Part shown: in pieces, positions 37,994 through 47,215 of the stretch
Layout of the letters: every line of letters begins with the position of its first letter
How positions within the stretch are numbered: position 1 is the first letter of the stretch
Source of the DNA: Desulfotignum sp.
Lineage (GTDB): Bacteria > Desulfobacterota > Desulfobacteria > Desulfobacterales > Desulfobacteraceae
Length of the DNA stretch: 64,000 nt
Direction of reading: 5' to 3'
Assembly: GCA_018399285.1 (NCBI GenBank)
Contig: JAGYOW010000001.1
Span: 1-64,000, forward strand
Position numbers and translations under genes: made by a program
The notes under the pieces: generated by a model
What the model was told of the DNA's origin: nothing
The model's input: the letters and a program-made list of their open reading frames with translations, nothing else
Database searches by the model: none

Positions 37994-40324
37994 AACGGCG
38001 GCCACAGCATGGGCAGCAGAATCACGGAGATCACCAGAGAAATAAGGGTAATGGGAACGCCTACCTTGACATAATCCATGAACCGGTATCCCCCCGGACC
38101 CATGACCAGCAGGTGTGCCGGATGGGACAAGGGGCTGGCAAAACTGGATGATGCGGCAATGGCCACGGTCATCATGAGCAGATGCGGAGAAATTCCCAGT
38201 GTGGCAGACGCACTCAGGCCCACAGGGGTCATCAGGACCACCAGGGCTGCCATTCACTAGAATCGTCTGGGTCTGACTTTGAGCAGTGATGAAAAACAGG
38301 GCCCCCACCACCCATCTGGGGCCCATATCCCCGACCGTTGCAATCAAGGCCGATGCCCCCATCTGGGCGGCCCCGGTGTTTTCAATGGCCGCCCCTAAAG
38401 GCAGCATGGCTGCAATCAGAAAGACCACCTTCCATTCAATGGCCCGGTACGCTTCATCCATACTCAGGCATGTTGTAAGGACCATGCAGGTGGCGCCAGC
38501 CAGAGCGGCAATGGAAATGGGCACCAGTCCCAGCATGGCGCTGAGGATGACCGCCATCATGATGATAACGGCAATCCTGGCTTTTTCCAGGCGAGAGACA
38601 CAGGCCTGATTCATCAATGCGAAATCAGGACCCGGGCCGGGCTTCAGATTCAAAACTTTCATCGCTACCAGCAGGGCATCCCCGAACTGAAGCGGCAGGT
38701 CCTGCAGTCCGGTGCGAAAGGCCCTGCCTTTCCGCCAGACCGCCAGGACACTGATGCCGTAACGCTCCCGGAACATCAGGCTTGCCAGGGTTCTTCCGGC
38801 AATGGTGGTGCGGGGGGAGAGCAGCACTTCCGTGGCTCCGATCTGCTGGGATTCCAGCTCTTCAGATAACCGTGCGGACTGTTTAGTGATCTCAAGGTCC
38901 TGCAGTCCCTGCAAAATTGCCAGATCATGAAAAGACCCCTGAAGCAGGAGCAGATCTTCAGGCTGAATCACTTCATGGGGAACCGGCATCCAGATCAGGG
39001 CCGACTCCCGGATAATGCCGGCCACAGTTAATCCGAATGCATTTCCCAGCCGGCTTTCGATGAGATCATACGGCAGAGCCGTATCGGTGAGCACCGGCAG
39101 CAGCGCCATCTGCTTTTCCGCCGGTAACCGGGGGTGATCCGGTGTTATAAAATGCAATTGATCCACCACGTTGTTGTGCGCCAGTGTTTCCAGTGCGGCT
39201 TTTTCTCCTTGTAAAAATAACTGGTCGCCGGGCGCCATGCGATGAAGACGCAGATCCCTGACCGGTGTCTGGTCCGCAGTATACAGGGCTGTAACATGGA
39301 CCCGGTGTTCCCGTCGCAATCCACTGTCCGCCAAAGTAACACCCGACAGCGGCGATGCCGTGTGAACCATGGCATTTGCCATGAACAGATGTTGTGACAC
39401 CAGATCACGGACCTGTTCCGGTGGTTCGATCTTTAAATGCTGGCTGGCATGAATGCGCTGTAAATGCTCCGGACTGCCGTGAACAATTAACGTATCTTCA
39501 GGTTCCAGAACCTGATTTGGCGCCGGGGCCAGCATCATGACCCCTTTTCGCTGGATGGCCAGAACCGTCAGGTAAAGGGCGGATCCCAGGCGGCTTTCTG
39601 AGAGCGTGCGGCCCTGAAGCGGGGAGTTCTCTGGAATGCGGGTGGTAAAAATATGGGTGTCCAGCTGATAAGATGAACCAATGGCTTTGTGATAACCGGT
39701 TTTTGCCTCTCCGGACCGGGTGGGTAAGAGATGCCGCCCGATCAGGACCATAAAAACGATGCCGGCTGCCACAATGGCGCCTGTGATGGGAGTAAAATCA
39801 AAAATGGAGAAAGGTTCCAGTCCGGCGCTGCGCAGGGCATCGGTTGCCAGGATATTGGGCGGGGTGGAGATACTGGTGAAAGGGCCTCCCAGCAGGCACC
39901 CCAATGACAGGGGCATCAACAGCCGGGAGGGCGGATGCCCGCTGCGCCGGGACAGTTCCATGGCAGAGGGAAGCAGAATCGCGGCGACTGTCACAGTGTT
40001 GATGAGAGCGGACAGCAGGCTGGCAAAAAGCATCAGCGCCGCCATGAGTGTGACTTCACTGCCCCGTGCCAGCCCCTGAAGCGGCCGGCCCAGTTGATGC
40101 GCAATACCGGTGCGGGTGAGTCCAGCCGTCAGAATAAACAATGCCCAGACCGTGACCACCGCCGGGCTGCTGAACCCGGCCATTGCTTCCTGGGGCGTGA
40201 CCAGTCCGGTCAATGCCAGTGCCGACAGCACCATCAGCCCCACCAGATCCACCCGGAGCCAGCCGCCGATAAACAGGACAAATGCACAAAGAACAATACC
40301 CAGCAAAACATAGATGTCACCCAT
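37990..40324 (-). CDS. SLC13/DASS-type permease with two RCK_C (TrkA-C) domains, single-base frameshift near the 3' end
   Basis: About 777 residues. An N-terminal half-transporter (1-190: LINTVTVAAILLPSAMELSRR, FTSISTPPNILATDAL) is followed by two cytosolic TrkA-C-like domains (about 215-300 and 395-470, with EDTLIVHGSPEHL and EDLLLLQGSFHDL), then the C-terminal half (from about 565). This is the bacterial CitT/SAC1-like group that moves anions such as sulfate or dicarboxylates with Na+. The frame breaks near 38252 (ILVN then a G insertion); in the other frame it continues AALVVLMTPVGLSAS to MLWPPF and stop 37990. In a sulfate reducer, sulfate or organic-acid uptake are both reasonable guesses. 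Confidence 0.85.
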
Positions 40325-40506
40325 GGTTCATGCACTCCTTATTCCACACAGAATTCTACACAGACAGCAATCCGTAAATGGTACTGAACACGGCTGATTT
40401 TGTAAATCCTGAATGTTTTTTCTTGACAGACCGCCCCTTTTGGTTGACATAGTGACTTCTTTTGACAAACTAAATTGACCAGCAAAAAAAGGCCAGGACC
40501 CCGGAT

Positions 40507-41664
40507 ATGAAACAGGCATTGATTCACAACCCCATGTATATCTATCTGATGGTGCTTACCATCACGGTTTCCGGAGGCCTGCATGTGTGGCAGACCCTGT
40601 TTGACAATTTTGCAGTCAACGTGGTTCATCTGGAAGGCCACCATGTGGGAATGATCCAGTCTGTCCGGGAAATTCCCGGATTTCTGTCTTTGCTGGTGGT
40701 CTATGTGCTGTTGATTCTCAAAGAGCACCGGTTGTCCGCCCTGTCGGTTCTGCTTTTAGGCATCGGGCTGGCCGCCACGGGCATGCTTCCCAGTTTCATG
40801 GGGCTGATTTTGACCACGCTGGTGATGAGTTTCGGGTTCCATTATTATGAAACCACCTACCAGTCATTGGGGTTGCAGTATTTTGACAAATCCGTGGCGC
40901 CGGTGGTATTTGGGAAACTCAGAAGCTATGCCGCGTTAAGCAGCATGGTTACCGGCGGCGTGGTGTTTGTTCTGGTGATATTTTTTACCTTTTCCCAGAT
41001 GTATGTGCTGTTCGGCGCTTTGGTGGCCGGGGTCGGCCTTTGGGCGTTCACAAGGAATCCTGCATCCACGGATATGATACCCCAGCATAAAAAAATGATT
41101 TTTAAAAAGCGCTACTGGCTGTACTATGCCCTGACCTTCATGGCCGGGGCCCGACGACAGATCTTTATGGCGTTTGCCGTATTTCTGCTGGTGAAAAAAT
41201 TTGAATATTCCGTCCAGGGAATTGCCGTTCTTTTTCTTATCAACAACAGCATCAATTATTTTTTAAGCCCGTTTATCGGCAAATGCATTGTCTGGTTCGG
41301 GGAATGCCGGATGTTGAGCCTGGAATATCTGGCCCTGATTTTCATTTTTATCTCCTATGCCCTGGTGAGTTCTCCGGTAGCGGCAGGGGTGCTGTATGTT
41401 CTGGACCATGTGTTTTTCAATTTTGCCATTGCCATCAACACCTTTTTTCAGAAAATTGCCGATCCCAGGGATATTGCGCCCAGCATGGCCATGGGGTTCA
41501 CCATCAATCATATCGCCGCAGTGGTGCTGCCGGCAGTCGGGGGGCTGCTCTGGCTGATCGACTACCGGATCCCGTTTATTGCCGGTGCGGGATTGAGTGT
41601 CATTTCCCTGATGCTGGTGCAGTGCATCACCGGACAGTTAAAAGCCGCATCGGCTGATGCCTGA
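40507..41664 (+). CDS. Major facilitator superfamily transporter, substrate unknown
   Basis: A 385-residue protein with 11-12 predicted helices in two halves, split by a basic cytoplasmic loop near residues 185-205 (PQHKKMIFKKRYW). The conserved loop 2-3 motif of MFS is weak. MAGARRQIFMAFAVFLLVKKF near 215 starts the second half. I cannot assign a substrate. The ribosome site is poor (AGGACCCCGG), and TTGACA elements lie upstream in the gap shared with the divergent permease gene. Confidence 0.75.
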   Translation: MKQALIHNPMYIYLMVLTITVSGGLHVWQTLFDNFAVNVVHLEGHHVGMIQSVREIPGFLSLLVVYVLLILKEHRLSALSVLLLGIGLAATGMLPSFMGLILTTLVMSFGFHYYETTYQSLGLQYFDKSVAPVVFGKLRSYAALSSMVTGGVVFVLVIFFTFSQMYVLFGALVAGVGLWAFTRNPASTDMIPQHKKMIFKKRYWLYYALTFMAGARRQIFMAFAVFLLVKKFEYSVQGIAVLFLINNSINYFLSPFIGKCIVWFGECRMLSLEYLALIFIFISYALVSSPVAAGVLYVLDHVFFNFAIAINTFFQKIADPRDIAPSMAMGFTINHIAAVVLPAVGGLLWLIDYRIPFIAGAGLSVISLMLVQCITGQLKAASADA

Positions 41665-41681
41665 TCCCTGGAAACGAAAAA

Positions 41682-42719
41682 TTATAACTGGCTGTAGGCG
41701 CACCGGATCAATTGCTCAGTGGTCTGCCATGAAATGCATTCATCCGTGATGGACACCCCGTATTTCAGGGCACACCCGTCCCCGGGACAGTTCTGGCGGC
41801 CTTCAAACAGGTTGCTTTCAAGCATCAGGCCCATGATGCCTGAATTTCCTTCAAGGCGCTGATCCAGTGCACTTTTAAACACAAATGCCTGACCCGTGAA
41901 TTTCTGACCGGAATTGTCATGGGAACAGTCAATGATGAGGCGGTCCGGCAGGTGCTGCTGTCTGAGGATGGTCCGGGCCCGTCCCACGGAAACCGGGTCA
42001 TAATTCGGGGTGGCACCGCCCCGCAGAACCAGGTGGCAGAACGGGTTGCCCGTGGTGGACACCACAGAGGAACGGCCATCCGGGTCAATACCCAGAAAAT
42101 GCTGAGGAGAGCCGGCTGCCTGAATGGCGTTGACTGCGGCGGTGATCCGGCCGTCCGTGCTGTTTTTAAATCCCACGGGCATGGACAGACCCGACGCCAT
42201 TTCCCGGTGGGTCTGGGATTCTGTGGTTCTTGCTCCGACAGCCACCCAGGCAAGCAGTCCGGCAATATACTGAGGCGTGATAGGGTCCAGGATTTCCGTG
42301 GCCGTGGGCAGTCCTGTGTCATTGATGTCGATGAGCAGTTTTCTGGCGGTTTCCAGGCCGGCATTGACATTGTATGAGGCATCCAGAAACGGATCATTGA
42401 TCAACCCTTTCCATCCCACGGTGGTGCGGGGTTTTTCAAAATAGACCCGCATGATCAGGTTGATTTTGTCTGATACATCCCGGCGCAGGGCCATCAGTTT
42501 ATGCGCATATTCCAGGGCCGCTTCCGGGTCATGGATGGAACAGGGACCGGCAATGATCAGCAGGCGGTCCTCTTTTCCCGTCAAAATATCCGCCACCTCT
42601 TTTCTGCCGGAAACAACCGTGTGAGCGGCTGCATCCGTCAATGGCAGAACCTGCTTCATTTCCGTGGGGGATATCAGGGGTTTGAACTCTTTTACGTGGA
42701 TGTCAAAGGTTTTTTTCAT
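41682..42719 (-). CDS. 3-deoxy-7-phosphoheptulonate (DAHP) synthase, AroF/G/H type
   Basis: A 345-residue class I DAHP synthase (type I-alpha), the first enzyme of the shikimate pathway; it condenses phosphoenolpyruvate and erythrose 4-phosphate. Motifs are AGPCSIHD (57-64), RVYFEKPRTTVGWKG (about 91-105), VGARTTESQTHRE and the metal/substrate residues in DCSHDNSGQ. Length and N-terminal extension resemble E. coli AroF/AroG, whose N-terminus binds the feedback amino acid. ATG 42719 follows AAAGGAG by 8 bp. Upstream is a Tyr-codon leader and terminator, so expression is probably tyrosine-controlled and this would be the AroF-like, Tyr-sensitive isozyme. Confidence 0.95.
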   Translation of the reverse strand: MKKTFDIHVKEFKPLISPTEMKQVLPLTDAAAHTVVSGRKEVADILTGKEDRLLIIAGPCSIHDPEAALEYAHKLMALRRDVSDKINLIMRVYFEKPRTTVGWKGLINDPFLDASYNVNAGLETARKLLIDINDTGLPTATEILDPITPQYIAGLLAWVAVGARTTESQTHREMASGLSMPVGFKNSTDGRITAAVNAIQAAGSPQHFLGIDPDGRSSVVSTTGNPFCHLVLRGGATPNYDPVSVGRARTILRQQHLPDRLIIDCSHDNSGQKFTGQAFVFKSALDQRLEGNSGIMGLMLESNLFEGRQNCPGDGCALKYGVSITDECISWQTTEQLIRCAYSQL

Positions 42720-42772
42720 GGCGGTCTCCTTTGCCGGTCATCAGAACCCGCCGCCCAAAGCCTTTAAAACGC

Positions 42773-42809
42773 AAAAAGCCGCAGGCGGTGAGAGTGCCTG
42801 CGGCTTTTT
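42773..42809 (-). terminator. Attenuator terminator upstream of the DAHP synthase gene
   Basis: On the minus strand AAAAAGCCGCAGGC (42809-42796) pairs perfectly with GCCTGCGGCTTTTT (42786-42773) around a 9-nt loop, ending in a T-run. It lies 19 bp after the leader-peptide stop and 53 bp before the DAHP synthase start, so it would stop transcription before the gene unless prevented from folding. Confidence 0.92.
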
Positions 42810-42827
42810 GTTTGTTATGGAATCGGT

Positions 42828-42905
42828 TTATGGCAGCCCAGGCAGATGCGTATAATAATACACATAATAATATGCATACGATCTGACTGTGGCATTTAAG
42901 TTCAT
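42828..42905 (-). CDS. Tyrosine-rich leader peptide controlling the DAHP synthase gene
   Basis: A 25-codon ORF starting at ATG 42905, with GGAG 8 nt upstream (42917-42914), and ending in TAA at 42830-42828. Residues 9-20 read SYAYYYVYYYTH: seven Tyr codons, all TAT, in nine positions. The RNA can form three alternative stems. Stem 1:2 is CAGATCGTAT (42885-42876) with ATACG-C-ATCTG (42853-42843), and encloses the Tyr codons. Stem 2:3 is TGCCTGGGC (42844-42836) with GCCGCAGGCA (42804-42795). Stem 3:4 is the terminator. A ribosome stalled at Tyr codons would favour 2:3 and read-through; one reaching the stop codon would cover segment 2 and allow termination. Confidence 0.88.
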   Translation of the reverse strand: MNLNATVRSYAYYYVYYYTHLPGLP

Positions 42906-42966
42906 TTAAAAATCTCCATTGAAGTTTATTCACCTAAACCATATTTTTTGGGTTTGGTCAATGATT

Positions 42967-44682
42967 TTATTTTATAGCGTTCTCATTGATACATATCCGG
43001 CACCGGCGGCAATCAATCATGGGGCAGGCCGGGGATTGTTTTTCTTTTGCAGCCCGGTGCCATTCAGCGGCAAGAAATTTTTTGGAAATGCCTGAATCCA
43101 GAAAATCCCATGGTAAAGACGGCAGTGCCGGGCAGGGATCGGTATCCGCAATTCCGGAAACCGCCGGTATTGGTTTCGGGGTGTAAATGATCCGGCGGCA
43201 GTCATCCTTATGATGCCTGAACGCATAGGCCCATCCATGGTCACAGGCGGTTTCTATCACATCCGCTGTGTTTTGGTCTCCCAAAGACAAAAGCGCGCTG
43301 ATTTTTGCGGTTTTTACCGAAGGCAGGTTCACAATGACATTGGGCGTTTTTTTCAGACCCTGCCCGATGATGCCGATGCGGCGTTTCAGTGTGGCATCAT
43401 CGGTCAAAGCGGCCCATTGAAACGGTGTGGCCGGCTTGGGAATAAAGGCATTGATGCTCAGGGTGATGGTGCCCATGCGTTTCTGTTTTCTGGAAACCGT
43501 TAAAAACCGTTCTTTGATTTCCCGGGTCAGATTGACAATGGCCCGGACATCGTCATCGGTTTCAAAAGGCAGGCCGATCATGAAATACAGCCGAAGGTTT
43601 AAAATGTCTTTTGCCACCAGTTTTTCCACGGCCAGAAAAATATCGGGTTCGGTCATTTTTTTGTTGATAACACGGCGCATGCGTTCAGATCCGGCTTCCG
43701 GCGCAATGGTGGCGGTTTTAACTTTGGATTGGTGCAGCAGATCGATCATGGGGTCATCGAGTTTGTCGGCCCGCAGAGAGGAAAACGACAAAGAAAATCC
43801 ATGGTCCGTGCCATATTCACAGATGTCGGCAATGTCCGGATGATCCAGGATGGCGGAGCTCACCAGGCCGATTTTCCGGGTGTTTCCCGACGCCTTGTCC
43901 ATGGCTTTCAATATGTTTTCTTTGGGATAGATCCGGGGGGGGCGGTAAATGAACCCGGCGGTACAGAACCGGCACCCATGGGGGCAGCCTTTGAGTATTT
44001 CCACCAGAAATTTGTCTTTAAACGCAGTCTGTGATGTCAAAACACAGGTATGGGTCTGGATATGATCCAGGTTTTCCAGAAACCGGACTGAAATTTTTTT
44101 AGAAAATGGCGGATGCCGGGCCGGTACATAGGCCCCGGGCAGATTGGTTTCCAGAATAGCCAGCAGATCGGTGCGATCAGGATATTGATGAAACAGGGAA
44201 AAGAATTCGTTGACCAGACATTCCGCTTCCCCCAGCAGAAAAAAATCCATGAAAGGGGCAATGGGTTCCGGATTGAGAAAACAGGCCACCCCGCCTGCGG
44301 CCACCAGAGGATGGAGGTGGATTCGATCTGATGACCGCAGTGGGATGCCTGCTTGTCTGAGTATGTCTGCCAGATGGATATAATCGTTTTCAAAAGAGAT
44401 GGAAAACAATATAATATCAAACCGTTGTAACGGAAGCCGCGATTCACAGCTGACCACCGCATCTTTTTTTTGCCGGAGGTCCGGCAGAAAAACCCGTTCA
44501 CAGGCAATGCCGGGTTCCTGATTGATCAGGTGATATACCCGCTGAAACCCTAAGTTGGACATGCCGGTTTTGTAGGTGTTGGGATAGACCAGGGCCACCC
44601 GGGCCAATCCCTTTCCCTGCTTGATGATAGCCCCTTTTTCAATCGGGGGCCCGTGAGACGGTCTGGATGACGGTGTCACCAC
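42967..44682 (-). CDS. B12-binding-domain radical SAM protein (TIGR03960-like)
   Basis: A 571-residue protein. An N-terminal cobalamin-binding-like Rossmann domain (about 28-170, ALVYPNTYKTGMSNLGFQ) precedes a radical SAM domain with Cys233, Cys237 and Cys240 in KGCPHGCRFCTAGFIYRP. A TIM-barrel end and a C-terminal Cys-rich tail (CPMIDCRRCRIC) follow, suggesting an additional iron-sulfur site. The family resembles the TIGR03960 group, often near ribosomal or cell-division genes; its reaction is not known. GTG 44682 lies 1 bp after the ftsZ stop, so it is the distal gene of the dcw transcript. Its stop is just upstream of the DAHP leader. Confidence 0.82.
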   Translation of the reverse strand: MVTPSSRPSHGPPIEKGAIIKQGKGLARVALVYPNTYKTGMSNLGFQRVYHLINQEPGIACERVFLPDLRQKKDAVVSCESRLPLQRFDIILFSISFENDYIHLADILRQAGIPLRSSDRIHLHPLVAAGGVACFLNPEPIAPFMDFFLLGEAECLVNEFFSLFHQYPDRTDLLAILETNLPGAYVPARHPPFSKKISVRFLENLDHIQTHTCVLTSQTAFKDKFLVEILKGCPHGCRFCTAGFIYRPPRIYPKENILKAMDKASGNTRKIGLVSSAILDHPDIADICEYGTDHGFSLSFSSLRADKLDDPMIDLLHQSKVKTATIAPEAGSERMRRVINKKMTEPDIFLAVEKLVAKDILNLRLYFMIGLPFETDDDVRAIVNLTREIKERFLTVSRKQKRMGTITLSINAFIPKPATPFQWAALTDDATLKRRIGIIGQGLKKTPNVIVNLPSVKTAKISALLSLGDQNTADVIETACDHGWAYAFRHHKDDCRRIIYTPKPIPAVSGIADTDPCPALPSLPWDFLDSGISKKFLAAEWHRAAKEKQSPACPMIDCRRCRICINENAIK

Positions 44683-44683
44683 A

Positions 44684-45970
44684 TCAGTCGGCTTTTCTTC
44701 TTAAAAAAGTGGGCACTTCCAGATTGTCATTGTCAAAGGCATTGTCCGTGTAGGGTAAGGCAATGTCTTCCCCGCCCACGACCCGTTTGTGGGTGACCCG
44801 GACTTGATCTTCCTTCCAGTTGGCCAGTTCCTCCTGGGTAGGGGTCCGCACCCGGCCCCTGGCAATGGAACCACCGGAATTTTCGAAAGTATTCGGTCGG
44901 GGCTGGGCCGCTGTTTGATTTCGTGCCTGCTGGCCATCATAACCCGACGTCATGGCCGGCATTGCAGGGGGTTCGAACCGATGCATGTTTTCAGCCAGTT
45001 CCCGTTCTTTTTCGCCGATGCCGGTGGCAATGACCGTGATTCGGATTTCATCTCCCAATGTCTCATCAAAGGTCTGTCCCCAGATGATCTCTGCGTCATC
45101 TCCCACTTCCTGGTAGATCCGGTCGGACGCTTCGGTCATTTCATCCAGAGTCAGGTCGGATGACGAAGTGATGTTCATGAGCACGCCTTTGGCTCCGGAA
45201 ATGGAAATGTCTTCCAAAAGCGGATGGGAAATGGCTTTTTCCGCCGCTTCCGTGGCCCGGTTTTCACCGGAGGCAATGCCGATACCCATCAGGGCTTTCC
45301 CGGCTTTCTGCATGGTGGTTTTGACATCGGCAAAGTCCAGGTTCACATGGCCGGGCATCATAATCAAATCGGTAATCCCTTTGACGGAATGGTGAAGAAT
45401 CTCGTCTGCTTTAATGAACATATCCACCATTCTGGCCCCTTTGGGTGCGATTCCCCGAAGCCGGTCATTGGGAATGGTGATGACAGTGTCGGTGATGCCG
45501 TGGAGCTTTTCCAGCCCATCCAGGGCCTGGCGTTCCCGTTTTTTGCCTTCAAAGGAAAAGGGTTTGGAAGCCACGGCAACGGTAAGTATCCCCAAGTCCT
45601 TGCAGATTTCGGCAATCACCGGTGCCGCGCCTGTACCGGTGCCGCCGCCGAATCCGGCTGTGATGAAAACCATGTGACTGTCTTCCAAAGATTCCCGGAT
45701 TTCATCCATGCTTTCCAGGGCCGCTTCTCTGCCGACGTTCGGATCCGCTCCGGCCCCGAGCCCTTCGGTCAGGGATTTCCCCAGCTGGATTTTGATTTCC
45801 GCATTGGATGTTTCAAGGGCCTGGGCATCCGTGTTCGCCACAATAAATTTAACGCCCCGCAGGTTGGCATTGATCATGTTGTTGACTGCGTTTCCGCCGG
45901 CTCCGCCGACACCGATAACCTTGATTTTTGCTGACGCGTTGTTTTCCACAAAAGAAAAATTCATGTCCAC
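44684..45970 (-). CDS. ftsZ: Cell division GTPase FtsZ
   Basis: A 428-residue tubulin homologue that forms the Z-ring. The GTP-binding signature GGGTGTGAAP is at 108-117, the N-terminal VGGAGGNAVNNM block at 21-32, and the T7 loop (NLDFADVKTTM) near 210. After a variable linker (about 320-410) the conserved C-terminal peptide VPTFLRRKAD binds FtsA and others. Last of the canonical dcw genes here, 16 bp after ftsA. Confidence 0.98.
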   Translation of the reverse strand: MDMNFSFVENNASAKIKVIGVGGAGGNAVNNMINANLRGVKFIVANTDAQALETSNAEIKIQLGKSLTEGLGAGADPNVGREAALESMDEIRESLEDSHMVFITAGFGGGTGTGAAPVIAEICKDLGILTVAVASKPFSFEGKKRERQALDGLEKLHGITDTVITIPNDRLRGIAPKGARMVDMFIKADEILHHSVKGITDLIMMPGHVNLDFADVKTTMQKAGKALMGIGIASGENRATEAAEKAISHPLLEDISISGAKGVLMNITSSSDLTLDEMTEASDRIYQEVGDDAEIIWGQTFDETLGDEIRITVIATGIGEKERELAENMHRFEPPAMPAMTSGYDGQQARNQTAAQPRPNTFENSGGSIARGRVRTPTQEELANWKEDQVRVTHKRVVGGEDIALPYTDNAFDNDNLEVPTFLRRKAD

Positions 45971-45986
45971 CTCCCTGGTGAGTTGT

Positions 45987-47213
45987 TTATATAATATCTT
46001 TAAACCATTGTTTCATTCGTGTGACCACAGGCCTAAAGCCGGGTTTGACGGGCTCTGGTGCGGGCAGATCACAGGTGGCTGAGGCCCCGAATATAACCAG
46101 GCCCACGCTGGTGGCATAGGCCGGGTTTCTGACAATGTCTTTCAACCCGCCGATCCGGTCCGGTTCTCCGATTCTTACCGGAACACTGAAGACCGATTCT
46201 GCAATCTCGGTGGTGCCGTCCATCACCACACTGCCTCCGGTGAGAATGAATCCGGCGGGAAACGCATTTTCAAGCCCATTGGAAAACAGTTCTTTTTTGA
46301 GCAGAGAAAATATTTCTTCCACCCGGGGTTCCAGAATTTCAGCCAGAATTCCTTTGGACAGCCGTTTGGGGGACCGTCCGCCTACGGCCGGTACTTCAAT
46401 GGTGGCCCCGTTCCGGATATGTTCCGGCATGCAGGTGCCATGATCGATTTTGATTTTTTCCGCTTCCGGCAACGGGGTTCTCAGACCGATGGAGATATCA
46501 TTGGTGAGGTTGTGGCCGCCCACGGTCAATTCATAAATAAATTTGAGGTTGTTGTCTTTGAAAAGCGCCAGATCCGTGATACCGCCGCCGATGTCCGCCA
46601 CAACACATCCGAGCTCTTTTTCTTCGGCACTGAGGACTGCCTGTCCGGATGCCAGTGAGGACAGCACGATGCCACAGACTTCAAGCCCGGCCTTGTTGCA
46701 GCATTTCACCAGATTTCTGGCGGAAGAGACCGCACCGGTAACAATGTGTATTTTGGCTTCCAGACGGATGGCGGTCATGCCCACTGGATTCTGGATGGAA
46801 GTCATGTCATCCACGACAAATTCCTGGGGAACGACATGGAGTATTTCACGGTCTGCCGGGATGGCCACGGCTTTGGCAGCCTCAATCACCCGTTCTACAT
46901 CATTCTGGGTAATTTCCCGGCCTTTGATGGCAATGATGCCATGGCTGTTGAATGCTTTGACATGATTGCCGGCAATACCGACATAGACCGAAGAAATGTC
47001 GCATCCGGCCATGAGTTCCGCTTCCTGGACCGCTTTTTTGATGGCATCCACCGTGGACTCAATGTTGACCACCGAGCCTTTTCGCAGGCCTGTGGACGGA
47101 TGGGATCCCACACCGATGACATTGATTTCGTCTTCCAGGATTTCTCCCACCACGGCACAGATTTTGGTGGTTCCGATGTCCAGGCCCACAATTATTTTTT
47201 CATTCACCTGCAA
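45987..47213 (-). CDS. ftsA: Cell division protein FtsA
   Basis: An actin-like ATPase of about 408 residues that tethers FtsZ to the membrane. The phosphate-1 motif is IVGLDIGTTKICAVVGE near the N-terminus, the SHS2/1C domain spans about 80-165, and the VVADIGGGITDLALF phosphate-2 motif lies near 205-220. The C-terminal amphipathic helix RMKQWFKDII is intact. The start is taken as TTG 47213, 7 nt after GGGGG and overlapping nothing but the ftsQ stop region (TGA 47218-47216). GTG 47207 is the alternative. Confidence 0.95.
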   Translation of the reverse strand: MQVNEKIIVGLDIGTTKICAVVGEILEDEINVIGVGSHPSTGLRKGSVVNIESTVDAIKKAVQEAELMAGCDISSVYVGIAGNHVKAFNSHGIIAIKGREITQNDVERVIEAAKAVAIPADREILHVVPQEFVVDDMTSIQNPVGMTAIRLEAKIHIVTGAVSSARNLVKCCNKAGLEVCGIVLSSLASGQAVLSAEEKELGCVVADIGGGITDLALFKDNNLKFIYELTVGGHNLTNDISIGLRTPLPEAEKIKIDHGTCMPEHIRNGATIEVPAVGGRSPKRLSKGILAEILEPRVEEIFSLLKKELFSNGLENAFPAGFILTGGSVVMDGTTEIAESVFSVPVRIGEPDRIGGLKDIVRNPAYATSVGLVIFGASATCDLPAPEPVKPGFRPVVTRMKQWFKDII

Positions 47214-47215
47214 AA

